Origin: an uncultured Lachnospiraceae bacterium
GTDB taxonomy: Bacteria; Bacillota; Clostridia; Lachnospirales; Lachnospiraceae
Assembly: GCA_910579865.1 (NCBI GenBank)
Contig: CAJTXA010000027.1
Coordinates: forward strand, 1-43,558
Length of the DNA stretch: 43,558 nt
Direction of reading: 5' to 3'
The translations under genes were made by a program, and so were the position numbers. Shown here in pieces: positions 25,905-33,944 of the stretch. The notes beneath the pieces are model-generated. The model saw only the letters and a program-made list of their open reading frames with translations, searched no databases and had not been told where the DNA came from. Numbering within the stretch: position 1 is the first letter of the stretch; every line of letters begins with the position of its first letter.

Positions 25905-25912
25905 TAGTATAG

Positions 25913-25945
25913 TGGTGAGTATAATTTAAGTCATTATACTCACCA
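25913..25945. terminator. Bidirectional stem-loop between convergent nuclease and methyltransferase genes
   Basis: A perfect 13-bp inverted repeat, TGGTGAGTATAAT (25913-25925) and its complement (25933-25945), flanks a 7-base loop. It lies between two converging stops (25904 and 25954) and probably ends both transcripts, although neither side has a long T run. Confidence 0.75.
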
Positions 25946-25953
25946 TAATAATG

Positions 25954-27765
25954 TCAGGTTATAAGATATTCTGCAATAAACTTTTGTTCTTGTTCATTAA
26001 TATTATATATTTCATATACTAGTGAATTCAATCTTTTATATAAGTACTTGTTTTCTGGATTTAATAACAATCTTTCAACCAAATCAATAATTTGTTTGAA
26101 AAACTTATCACTTACGTTGATTTTTATGTTTTTCAAATCTGAAATTTTGATCTGTGGTGTTTTACCTTTTTCTGCTCTTATAATTTTATTTATTCGACAA
26201 TAAAATGTAATTAGATCACTATTAAGTAACCCACATGTATATTTTAATATATCAATACTTTCTGGGGTATTTTCCTTAGTAGTTAATATATAGATACTGT
26301 TATTAGCAGCATATGGTTCACTACAATAGGTTGCAATAATTTCTGTTGCACTTTGTCTGATAAAAATTTTAGGTGCTAGATATGCATCTTTATCGCCTAA
26401 TGTTACTCTTTTTTTGTTTTTTATACCTAAAGCTTCTAATTCATGCTTAAATTTGTCTGATAATTTAAGTTGTAATTCATAATCATATTTGATGTGCCTA
26501 TTTGGTGTTGGCGTAAAAAATTTGCCCTTTAATCCCTTTGCTCCTTCTATATATGGAAATACTATGCAATTATTTTCTTCTGTTGGATTTACAATAAATT
26601 CTTCTGTTTTTCCCGTAAGTGCGCAACAAGTTCTCAAGGCTTTTTTTGGAAAAAACTTTTCTAAACCCTCATATTTAATTATTTTAGAATTAATTGTTTG
26701 TTGTATTTCGTTTAAAGGTTCATTGAACTTATATTTATTTTCTTCGTTATTCCATGTATACTGATTTACAAGCTTTATTTCTTTTGTTGCAAAATCTATC
26801 AGTTTAATATTATTATTAAACATCTTTACATTAGTTATATCAATTATTAGTTGCCCACTTGCAACACCTTCAAATTCTTGTAATCCCGTTGTCAATGAAT
26901 TAATATAATAGTTTTTAACGATATATTTACGTATATCAACAAATGCAGTTTCAAAAAAAGTTATATCTAAAATGAAACTTAATTGTCCTCCATATTTTAA
27001 TAACTTTAAACTATTCTCGATAAAAAACATTGATATATTAAACTTATTATTTCCTTTTTTGTTTTGAACAAAATCAAATGTATTAAAGTAGGCTCTTTTT
27101 TCTTCTGTCATATTTCTACTTCGTTTTCCATACATTGTAACAAAAGGAGGATTTCCAATAATTACAGAATACTCTTGTTTAAATATATTTTGTTTCGTAA
27201 AATCTTCACATGTAATATTTAGCGGTTTCATCACATACTTTGGATTTTCTTTTCTTGCACAAATAATGAAAGGTAATAGTAATGCTAATATATTAATTTC
27301 TGTTATTATTACAGCATTTTCATCATTATCATTGGCGTGTATATTATAACATATATAATCTAGTATCTTTTCTGCACATATATTATTATTCTGTAATTTT
27401 GCTATAATTTTTTGTATTATTTTTATAAGAAACAAACCTGAACCACAGGATGGTTCTAAAATTTTACCTGAAAGTATATCAATTGAATTAACCATCATTT
27501 CAATAATCGTATCTTCTCTTGTATAGAATTGTCCTAAATCTTTCTTTATGTTGTTAGGGACTTGGGACTCATATAATACACCTAAATAATCAAATATATC
27601 CTCTTCTATGAAAACAGATGGTTCTATAATATATTTCTTATTTATATATGGATAGACGTCAAATAATTCAATTTTCTGTTCTTCTATGCTTTTTTTTAGA
27701 TATGAATTTAGATAAGTTATAGCATTTCCAATAAATCTATCAATTTCCATTATCTTTTCTGCCAT
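25954..27765 (-). CDS. N6-adenine DNA methyltransferase (Eco57I/TaqI-like, restriction-modification)
   Basis: The 603-residue protein contains the N-terminal segment LGQFYTRED, motif I LEPSCGSG (residues 103-110) for S-adenosylmethionine and motif IV NPPF (205-208), the catalytic signature of N6-adenine methyltransferases. A conserved DNDENA stretch follows motif I. The C-terminal half (about 370-600) contains the likely target-recognition domain. It should methylate adenine in a specific site and protect DNA from the convergent nuclease, whose gene now carries a stop. Codon use is more A/T-rich than in the surrounding operons, consistent with acquisition as an island. The transcript probably starts about 170 bases upstream at a strong promoter. 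Confidence 0.92.
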   Translation of the reverse strand: MAEKIMEIDRFIGNAITYLNSYLKKSIEEQKIELFDVYPYINKKYIIEPSVFIEEDIFDYLGVLYESQVPNNIKKDLGQFYTREDTIIEMMVNSIDILSGKILEPSCGSGLFLIKIIQKIIAKLQNNNICAEKILDYICYNIHANDNDENAVIITEINILALLLPFIICARKENPKYVMKPLNITCEDFTKQNIFKQEYSVIIGNPPFVTMYGKRSRNMTEEKRAYFNTFDFVQNKKGNNKFNISMFFIENSLKLLKYGGQLSFILDITFFETAFVDIRKYIVKNYYINSLTTGLQEFEGVASGQLIIDITNVKMFNNNIKLIDFATKEIKLVNQYTWNNEENKYKFNEPLNEIQQTINSKIIKYEGLEKFFPKKALRTCCALTGKTEEFIVNPTEENNCIVFPYIEGAKGLKGKFFTPTPNRHIKYDYELQLKLSDKFKHELEALGIKNKKRVTLGDKDAYLAPKIFIRQSATEIIATYCSEPYAANNSIYILTTKENTPESIDILKYTCGLLNSDLITFYCRINKIIRAEKGKTPQIKISDLKNIKINVSDKFFKQIIDLVERLLLNPENKYLYKRLNSLVYEIYNINEQEQKFIAEYLIT

Positions 27766-27939
27766 AGTATTGACTCCATTCTAATTATCAACTTTTACAA
27801 ACATACGTTCTGACTTGATTTTAACTTTTATTTTTTCATTTGTAAAGTATTTTCTTTAAACAAATTAATTTATTTATAATATTACATTATTAAATCTGTT
27901 GCAAAATGCTTGTAATTACCTATTGGTTGATCTATAATA

Positions 27940-27968
27940 ATTATAAAAAAAGAAGTATAATCTGTCAA
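27940..27968 (-). promoter_or_regulatory. Consensus promoter for the methyltransferase gene
   Basis: On the minus strand, TTGACA (27968-27963) is followed after 17 bases by TATAAT (27945-27940): both boxes perfect with ideal spacing. Transcription would run left with a leader of about 165 bases before the methyltransferase start at 27765. Confidence 0.75.
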
Positions 27969-28091
27969 TGAGATATAATTGTTCCTTTTAACAAAGGTAT
28001 TGAATCCGAAAACACCAGCAATTTTATAAAGTCAGTTTGATTTGATTCAAAGCTAATGGATAATCAGAGTGACTCAAATTTGAAGAAAAGT

Positions 28092-28340
28092 ATGAAAACA
28101 ACAAGTTTACTTTAGGCGTGTTGTTTATTTGTATTAGGAATAGGTACAATTATTGTTGTAAATATGAAATTTTTAAGTATTGAACTAACGGATTTAGTCG
28201 TCGAATTCTCAATTAATAATAAGATGGTTATAAGGATAACACATCGCTTTGTATATATAAAAAACGATAAAATGGTTAATGTAGCATTGCTAATATATGG
28301 TGATGCTTATTTTGTTTTAGAGAGAAGAAATATAAATTAA
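28092..28340 (+). pseudogene. Possible broken small membrane protein gene with TAG at codon 8
   Basis: A frame starting MKTTSLL hits TAG at 28113-28115, then runs on for 74 codons with a hydrophobic stretch (ACCLFVLGIGTIIVVN) and a folded-looking remainder (KMVNVALLIYGDAYFVLERR) to TAA 28338-28340. The stop falls inside what would be a signal or anchor sequence, suggesting a recently inactivated gene. Upstream ribosome binding is weak and no family was recognised, so it may instead be chance. The rest of the 27766-28465 gap shows no other gene. Confidence 0.3.
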
Positions 28341-28465
28341 AAGTAAATAGTAAAATGTAATTATTTAGTTTTTAGAAATTATTTTATATTGTTATAGTAA
28401 TTTTACTAAGTTTATTAATACCATGTTTATATAGATTTTTACATATACAAATGGAGGGTTTAAAA

Positions 28466-29974
28466 ATGGAAAGCCAAGCTCAATTAAATGAAAAATATAT
28501 AATACAATCTAAGATGGCTCTATCAACAAAAGAGGCAGATTTATATATTTGTTCAGATGGAAATGACCATTATATAGCAAAGATATATAAAAGAAAAGCT
28601 GCAATAGAAGAAAAAGTAATTGAAAAATGGAAGAAAATAGATTCTCCATATATAGCAAAAATATATGATATAGGAGAAGTAGATGGATGTCCATATGAGA
28701 TATTACCATATTATAAGAATGGTAGCCTTAAAGGAAAAAGATTTTCTTATAATCGACTTAAAGCGGAAATAATTCCAGCTCTAAATGAAGGTTTAAAAGT
28801 ATTGCATGATAATGGAATTATTCATAAAAATTTAGAACCATCAAGTATTATGTTAGCTGATAATGGTCAGGATGTGGTTATTACCGATTTTGGCAGTAAC
28901 TTAATCAGAGAGGATGAAAATACAGTTACTCTAACAAGAACAGATGGAATGTCAAAGGACTTAGCACCAGAGACATTTAAAAATTTGTTTTTAAACAAAT
29001 CAGATTACTATTCTTTCGGAATTACAATATATGAACTATATTGTGGTTATATGCCATATGCTCACATAAATCAAAATGAAATAGAATCAATTCTATCAGG
29101 ACAAAGGATGTCTTTTCCTGCTGATATGAAAGATGAATTAAAAGTTTTAATTCGTGCATTGACTTCCAGTCCGAATAGACGTTGGGGGTATGAAGAAGTA
29201 CGAAAGTGGTGTGCTGGACTGAAACAATCTATTCCAGATGAAGTGACTGGCTTAACAGAGTTGGTTATGGCACTTGTTAATCATTGGGAAGATGGAAAAG
29301 AGCAGCTTTTTAAAGGGGAGATTTCAGCATATTTCAAAGAGTTTAACACAGAAATAGCTAGGGTTTGTATGGATGCAGAACAGGAAGTTTTAAGTGGAGA
29401 GGAAGATAGAATCTTTTTTAAGACCCTATATAAAATTGATTCAACTATGACAAAATTTCTTTGGAAAGGAAAGCAGTATAAAGATATTTTTGCGCTGGGG
29501 AATGAATTTCTTGAAGTATTATGGGCAAATAGTACATCAATGAATTCATTTATTGATGAATTACTTCAAAAAAGTGTTTTATCACAATATATTCTTTGCA
29601 TAGATAGAACAGATACAGAAAGAGCAAATAAAATAAAGGAGATAGAGTCCTCCTATCAAGCATTTAAAAATGATAAAAGACAAAGAACAATAAACTATTA
29701 TTTGTTAGCTTATATATTATCTGGAAAAAAGGTTTTTTATAAAAATGGGATTCAGTTTAAAAGTATTCAAGAATTGACCAATTTTTTAAAAAGTGCTTTG
29801 GAAGATTCCTATGATAAATTTGAAAAATTATGTTATAATTTGCTTGATTATAATGGTACTCTTGATATACAGTTTGAGAGTTGGTTATTGGCATTGGGAA
29901 AAAAGAATGAAATAGAACAGTGGAGAAAGAGCTTGCAGGGAAAGGGGGAGTATAAAAAATGGGAAGAAATATAA
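28466..29974 (+). CDS. Protein kinase-like protein, probable pseudokinase
   Basis: The ATG at 28466 is chosen because GGAGGG (28453-28458) lies seven bases upstream; the ATG at 28451 overlaps that site. The 502-residue protein has a kinase-like domain (about 10-255): K39 in YIAKIYKR is kept, and DFG is intact (141-143). The catalytic loop, however, reads HKNLEPSS, so the essential aspartate is asparagine (N122) and the loop lysine is glutamate (E124). The glycine loop is also poor. Phosphotransfer is therefore unlikely, though nucleotide or protein binding is possible. The C-terminal 245 residues are helical and unrecognised. No TM or signal peptide is seen. It overlaps the next gene by 16 bases, implying a joint function. 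Confidence 0.8.
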   Translation: MESQAQLNEKYIIQSKMALSTKEADLYICSDGNDHYIAKIYKRKAAIEEKVIEKWKKIDSPYIAKIYDIGEVDGCPYEILPYYKNGSLKGKRFSYNRLKAEIIPALNEGLKVLHDNGIIHKNLEPSSIMLADNGQDVVITDFGSNLIREDENTVTLTRTDGMSKDLAPETFKNLFLNKSDYYSFGITIYELYCGYMPYAHINQNEIESILSGQRMSFPADMKDELKVLIRALTSSPNRRWGYEEVRKWCAGLKQSIPDEVTGLTELVMALVNHWEDGKEQLFKGEISAYFKEFNTEIARVCMDAEQEVLSGEEDRIFFKTLYKIDSTMTKFLWKGKQYKDIFALGNEFLEVLWANSTSMNSFIDELLQKSVLSQYILCIDRTDTERANKIKEIESSYQAFKNDKRQRTINYYLLAYILSGKKVFYKNGIQFKSIQELTNFLKSALEDSYDKFEKLCYNLLDYNGTLDIQFESWLLALGKKNEIEQWRKSLQGKGEYKKWEEI

Positions 29975-30696
29975 GTAACGAATTATTAGAATTAAAAAAT
30001 AAAAGCGATTTACTTACTATTGAAAATGCAGAATTACGAAAAAAAATAGCATTATATGAGGAAAAATATGAATCCATAAGAGAGGTGAAAGAAATGATGA
30101 GAACAATAACCTCACAGAAAGGCGCAACAGGTTTTCAGAATTATTTTTTGGAATTGGATTTAACAAATGAATTAACTGAAATTGATTCTACAATAGCAAA
30201 ACTGCTTAGAAGACAAATTCGTCTTTCTGAGGAAATAAAAGAAAAAGTGTCTATTTATGAAAAATATATGATTTTATGTTCTTTAAAGGAAAAACTTTCT
30301 ACTTCAGGATGGAAAATTGCCATGCTTTTACAAATGGTAGGTGCAGAAGAGGTTGATACCATTTTTGACTATATTTTTGAAGATAAAACAGCATTGGAAA
30401 TTCTTGGTTATTATTATCAACTTTTGGAAGAACTTACTTATATGGCAAGTAGTAGTAAAGCATTTCGGGATGAATTTGCCTTATTGATAACTGAGGAGGA
30501 ACCACCAAAGACAGAGAGAGAAAAGATAAAACGTGAAATTCGTGACAATACAATTAGAAGATTCTATAGAAAACATGGTGAAAAAATGTTTCAACCAGAA
30601 AATATGGAAACACTTCGATTTAATTTAGAAAAGACAGGTATTTATGCAAAAGATATTTCAGAGGCAAGAATAAAAAGGATTATTAAAAAGAGATAG
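29959..30696 (+). CDS. Unrecognised cytoplasmic coiled-coil protein coupled to the pseudokinase
   Basis: The 245-residue protein is strongly helical and charged. Residues 1-45 form a leucine-rich coiled coil (ELLELKNKSDLLTIENAELR), followed by a helical middle and a very basic C-terminus (ARIKRIIKKR). No signal peptide, TM segment or known motif was found. GGGGGAG lies within the end of the pseudokinase gene before the ATG, and the coding regions overlap by 16 bases, so a complex with the pseudokinase is likely. Function is unknown. Confidence 0.75.
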   Translation: MGRNISNELLELKNKSDLLTIENAELRKKIALYEEKYESIREVKEMMRTITSQKGATGFQNYFLELDLTNELTEIDSTIAKLLRRQIRLSEEIKEKVSIYEKYMILCSLKEKLSTSGWKIAMLLQMVGAEEVDTIFDYIFEDKTALEILGYYYQLLEELTYMASSSKAFRDEFALLITEEEPPKTEREKIKREIRDNTIRRFYRKHGEKMFQPENMETLRFNLEKTGIYAKDISEARIKRIIKKR

Positions 30697-30719
30697 ATAT
30701 AGGAGAAAGGAGATAAAAG

Positions 30720-31769
30720 ATGAAACAAAAAAGAATATATAGAAATTTATTTGGCATTTTTCTATTAATTACGATATTTTTAACAGGATGTGGAAAAGAA
30801 GAAGAGAAAGATGTTATAAAAATTGAAAGTCCAGAGGCAGGTTTGGTATTTCAAATTTCAAAAGAATATCAGGAAAAAGGTATAAAAATAGAGGGACCAT
30901 TTGAAGACTTTGCAGGAAATGATTCAATTGGTATTTTTTGGTATTATACACCAGTTACAGATAAATTAGTGGAAGATCTTATGGCACTATCAGAAGAAGA
31001 ATTTACAGAAGAAATTTTAATAGAATTTTATAAACAAATGGGAATTCATAGTAAGTGTTTAATGAATATTACAATAATAGAAGAACAAAACTATAAAGAA
31101 GCCATTGAAAGTGGAAGAACAATTGATGAATTATCTGATTGGAATCCAGTTGAGGAATTTGGAATAAATGATGGTTATGTATATCTTCTTTCGATTCCTG
31201 AAAATGATACCTCTGGAATGGAAGAAAAAGAAAAAACACAATATGAAGAATGTTCTGCTTATATGCAGACTGTAAAAAAGAACTTATCTTTTATGAAAAA
31301 AGAAGCTGTTTCTAATGTTGAATCTTTATTCCCAGAACAAATACCTGCATTTACTGCAAAAGATTTGGATGGAAATACTGTTACAGAAAGTATTTTTGCT
31401 GAAAAAGATTTAACAGTTGTAAATATATGGGGAACTTTTTGTACACCATGTGTACAAGAGATGCCAGAGTTGGGAGAATGGGCAAAATCGATGCCAGATA
31501 ATGTGCAGATAGTAGGACTTATTGCAGATATTTCTGGTGATGAAGATACAAAACGCCATGATCTTGCAGTTACGATTACAGAAAAAGCGAATGCAGATTT
31601 TACACAGATTATTGCAAATGCAGATTTTGCCTCTATTATGAATTGGGTAACTGGTGTACCTACGACGCTATTTGTTGATAAAGAAGGAAAATTGGTAGGA
31701 GAACCAATTATTGGAGCAGATGTAGCAGGCTATAAAAAATTTGTGGAGGATTATTTCAGTGAACAATAA
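30720..31769 (+). CDS. TlpA/ResA-like thioredoxin-fold lipoprotein
   Basis: The 349-residue protein has a lipoprotein signal peptide with lipobox LTGC (Cys24). A middle region of about 180 residues is unassigned, and a C-terminal thioredoxin domain (about 205-349) contains NIWGTFCTPC with the redox pair C241/C244 and the cis-proline segment GVPTTLF. It should act outside the membrane as a thiol-disulfide reductase or oxidase. It is followed, with overlap, by a small CXXC membrane protein and a polyferredoxin that could pass electrons across the membrane to it. AGGAGAAAGGAG precedes the ATG. Confidence 0.93.
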   Translation: MKQKRIYRNLFGIFLLITIFLTGCGKEEEKDVIKIESPEAGLVFQISKEYQEKGIKIEGPFEDFAGNDSIGIFWYYTPVTDKLVEDLMALSEEEFTEEILIEFYKQMGIHSKCLMNITIIEEQNYKEAIESGRTIDELSDWNPVEEFGINDGYVYLLSIPENDTSGMEEKEKTQYEECSAYMQTVKKNLSFMKKEAVSNVESLFPEQIPAFTAKDLDGNTVTESIFAEKDLTVVNIWGTFCTPCVQEMPELGEWAKSMPDNVQIVGLIADISGDEDTKRHDLAVTITEKANADFTQIIANADFASIMNWVTGVPTTLFVDKEGKLVGEPIIGADVAGYKKFVEDYFSEQ

Positions 31770-31905
31770 AAGAAAGATATTTGTCAGAGTGACAATTATG
31801 ATAATTTCTATTTTGTTTCTTATATATGGAACATCTAGAGGGGAAGTAGAAATGGTATTAAATAAAGCGATCAATATTTGCTTTGAATGTATTGGATTGG
31901 GGTGA
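31759..31905 (+). CDS. CD1871A-family small membrane protein with C-terminal CXXC
   Basis: A GTG start with GGAGG nine bases upstream overlaps the last 11 bases of the TlpA gene and yields 48 residues. There is a basic start (VNNKRKIFVR), one hydrophobic helix (VTIMIISILFLIYG), the conserved-looking RGEVEMVLNKAINICFECIG and the end IGLG. This matches the small CD1871A-type proteins, in which the CXXC pair (here CFEC) sits near the C-terminus, and which are found beside TlpA-like and 4Fe-4S proteins in Clostridia. It is probably a redox shuttle between the polyferredoxin and the lipoprotein; that role is inferred. Confidence 0.85.
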   Translation: MNNKRKIFVRVTIMIISILFLIYGTSRGEVEMVLNKAINICFECIGLG

Positions 31906-31910
31906 TTATA

Positions 31911-32786
31911 ATGAAAATAAAATGTGCTGTAAAAAGAAAATTAATACAATGGGTTGCTTTTGGATACTCCAATCCATATCTTTCTAATTTTAAAGGAGGA
32001 AAGATCTATAAAGGAAAATGGAAGCAATTTTGTAATCCAGGATTAAATTGTTATTCCTGCCCAGCAGCTAGTTTAGCCTGTCCAATTGGAGCACTACAAG
32101 CAGTAAGCGGTTCTATGAATTTTAAGTTTAGTTTTTATGTAGTTGGTCTTCTTTTTGCTTTTGGTATCGTACTTGGAAGAGCAGTTTGTGGCTGGCTATG
32201 TCCTTTTGGGTTAATACAGGAGTTAATACATAAGATTCCGTCTCCAAAATTAAAATTGAAGAGAGGTTTTTTATATGGAAAATATTTTATTTTGATTGTT
32301 TTTGTTATACTGCTTCCTATTGTAGCAACCAATTATATGGGGATGGGAAAACCAGCATTTTGCCAGTTTATCTGTCCAGCGGGTACCTTAGAAGGCGGTG
32401 TTTTCCTACTTGGTACCCACCCAGAACTTCGACAGACAATAGGCTCTTTGTTCTCTTTGAAACTAACAATTTTGATTGTTACTATAATAGGCTGTATTTT
32501 AGTATATCGCTTTTTTTGTCGAGCAATTTGTCCACTTGGGGCGATTTATGGGTTTATGAATAAAGTAAGCATGTATCATTTAAAAGTTGACAAACAAGAA
32601 TGTGTAAATTGCGGAAAATGTAAAAAAGTATGCAAAATGGAAGTAGATCCAGTAAAAAAGCCAGATTCTGCTGAATGTATTCGATGTGGTGCATGTGTAG
32701 CTGCTTGCCCTAAAGATGCAATTTATATGGGATTTTGTACAGCATCCGTAAGATCTAAAAAACAGAAAAAGAAGGAAGTTTATTAG
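31911..32786 (+). CDS. Membrane polyferredoxin, NapH/4Fe-4S binding type
   Basis: The 291-residue protein has about four to five membrane helices and paired cysteine motifs: CPAASLACP, CGWLCPFG, CQFICPAG and CRAICPLG near membrane edges. Two classical ferredoxin clusters follow at the C-terminus (CVNCGKCKKVCKMEV and CIRCGACVAACPKDAI). It should carry electrons across or along the membrane. In this setting the acceptor is probably the upstream CXXC protein and TlpA-like lipoprotein, forming a disulfide-reducing chain. The ATG at 31911 is chosen over 31887, which lies in the CXXC gene. The stop overlaps the convergent regulator stop by four bases. Confidence 0.93.
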   Translation: MKIKCAVKRKLIQWVAFGYSNPYLSNFKGGKIYKGKWKQFCNPGLNCYSCPAASLACPIGALQAVSGSMNFKFSFYVVGLLFAFGIVLGRAVCGWLCPFGLIQELIHKIPSPKLKLKRGFLYGKYFILIVFVILLPIVATNYMGMGKPAFCQFICPAGTLEGGVFLLGTHPELRQTIGSLFSLKLTILIVTIIGCILVYRFFCRAICPLGAIYGFMNKVSMYHLKVDKQECVNCGKCKKVCKMEVDPVKKPDSAECIRCGACVAACPKDAIYMGFCTASVRSKKQKKKEVY

Positions 32787-33610
32787 TATGCTGATTCTAA
32801 AATAGGGATTTCAATTTGTATAATATAATCTTCAATCTGTTCAATTACAGTTTCATTAATTCCTTTTTCATAGGAAAAACCAGATAGTGTAAATCCCTGC
32901 TTTTTGGCATAGTCTAATATGGCGTGATAACGCAGGGGTATACTATCCCATCCTCCTTTGTGAAAGGCCCTTAAATATTTTCCTTTTGGCTGTATATGTA
33001 AACCTGCTTTTGGTGCAAGAAAAGGAATTTCAATAAATAGTTTTGTATAATTATCAAAATTGCCATTTTGTAAGCTGCAAACAGAAATCATAGAACCATA
33101 GGAAGCATCATGCAAACGGCCAAGCTGAAATTTAGTTGTTTCAGCAGTAATTAATTCTACCTCTTTTTCAAAAGAAGTATCTCGATCAATATCTACTGTT
33201 ATAAGACAACGTTCTTCTTTTTCAATAATACTGATTTTTGAAAGATCCATCGTTAATAAAGTAATCATATTTTGATGATGATTACATAAAGTTTTTTTGA
33301 CCGCTTTTAGATGAATGATATTGTGGTCTAGTTCTGTTATTCTTTCTTCTAAAAGGCTTTTTAAATTTTCAGCAGATCGGTTTTTCATAAATTTTTGAAT
33401 TTCACTGATAGGTACATCTAATTCCCGAAGCAAAAGGATGGTTTCTAAGATTGGACTTTGATAGTAATTATAATAGCGATATCCGTTTTCTGGGTGAATA
33501 ACAGCAGGTCGAAATAGTCCAATTTCATCATACCACATCAATGTCTTTTTATTGATTCCATGTAGTGCTGCAAATTGACCAATTGTAAGCAAATTTTCTT
33601 TTTTTTCCAT
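32783..33610 (-). CDS. MerR-family regulator with GyrI-like effector-binding domain
   Basis: The 275-residue protein has an N-terminal MerR winged helix-turn-helix (ENLLTIGQFAALHGINKKTL, then the canonical GYRYYNYYQ), a dimerising coiled coil (about 75-115), and a C-terminal GyrI/BmrR-type ligand domain (about 120-275). Such proteins sense drugs or other hydrophobic ligands and activate promoters with long spacers. AGGAGG precedes the start. Its target is unknown; the nearest divergent gene is the lipoprotein at 33945. The last four bases overlap the convergent polyferredoxin stop. Confidence 0.93.
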   Translation of the reverse strand: MEKKENLLTIGQFAALHGINKKTLMWYDEIGLFRPAVIHPENGYRYYNYYQSPILETILLLRELDVPISEIQKFMKNRSAENLKSLLEERITELDHNIIHLKAVKKTLCNHHQNMITLLTMDLSKISIIEKEERCLITVDIDRDTSFEKEVELITAETTKFQLGRLHDASYGSMISVCSLQNGNFDNYTKLFIEIPFLAPKAGLHIQPKGKYLRAFHKGGWDSIPLRYHAILDYAKKQGFTLSGFSYEKGINETVIEQIEDYIIQIEIPILESAY

Positions 33611-33678
33611 TTTATTCCTCCTAAAGCTTTTACATAGAAAAATTTTTTATCTTATAGGTAAGGCTTTTCGTTTTATCT

Positions 33679-33707
33679 ATAATAGGGTATATGAAAATGA
33701 AATACAA
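33679..33707 (-). promoter_or_regulatory. Candidate promoter of the MerR-type regulator
   Basis: Minus-strand TTGTAT (33707-33702), 17 bases, then TATTAT (33684-33679), about 70 bases before the regulator start. The boxes are near consensus; no clear operator dyad was found. Confidence 0.4.
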
Positions 33708-33868
33708 GAGAAAAAATGGGATATTATTTTAATAGAATAGAATGGCATAGTTAAATTTTTACTGTCCAGAATTTACAAATCAAGACATTTTTCGTAAAAA
33801 AGGAAAATTTTTGAAAGATAAAAAGAATTTCTATGAAAAACATTTTTTGCATTTTTCTAAAAAAACAT

Positions 33869-33896
33869 TTGACATTTTAGTGAAAAGTGGTATTAT
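33869..33896 (+). promoter_or_regulatory. Promoter of the lipoprotein gene
   Basis: TTGACA (33869-33874), 16 bases, then TATTAT (33891-33896), 49 bases before the lipoprotein ATG. An overlapping TATTAT three bases on would give a 19-base spacer, the length favoured by MerR-type activators. Confidence 0.7.
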
Positions 33897-33944
33897 TATA
33901 CAGGGTAAGGTTAAAAAATGTAAAAGAAAGAGGGAAAAAGTATT

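Noticed and set aside
25698..28115. Amber codons read as an amino acid genome-wide
   Set aside because: Several solid genes in this window (for example those ending at 6542, 7218, 12341 and 16023) stop at TAG in sensible places, so TAG works as a normal stop.
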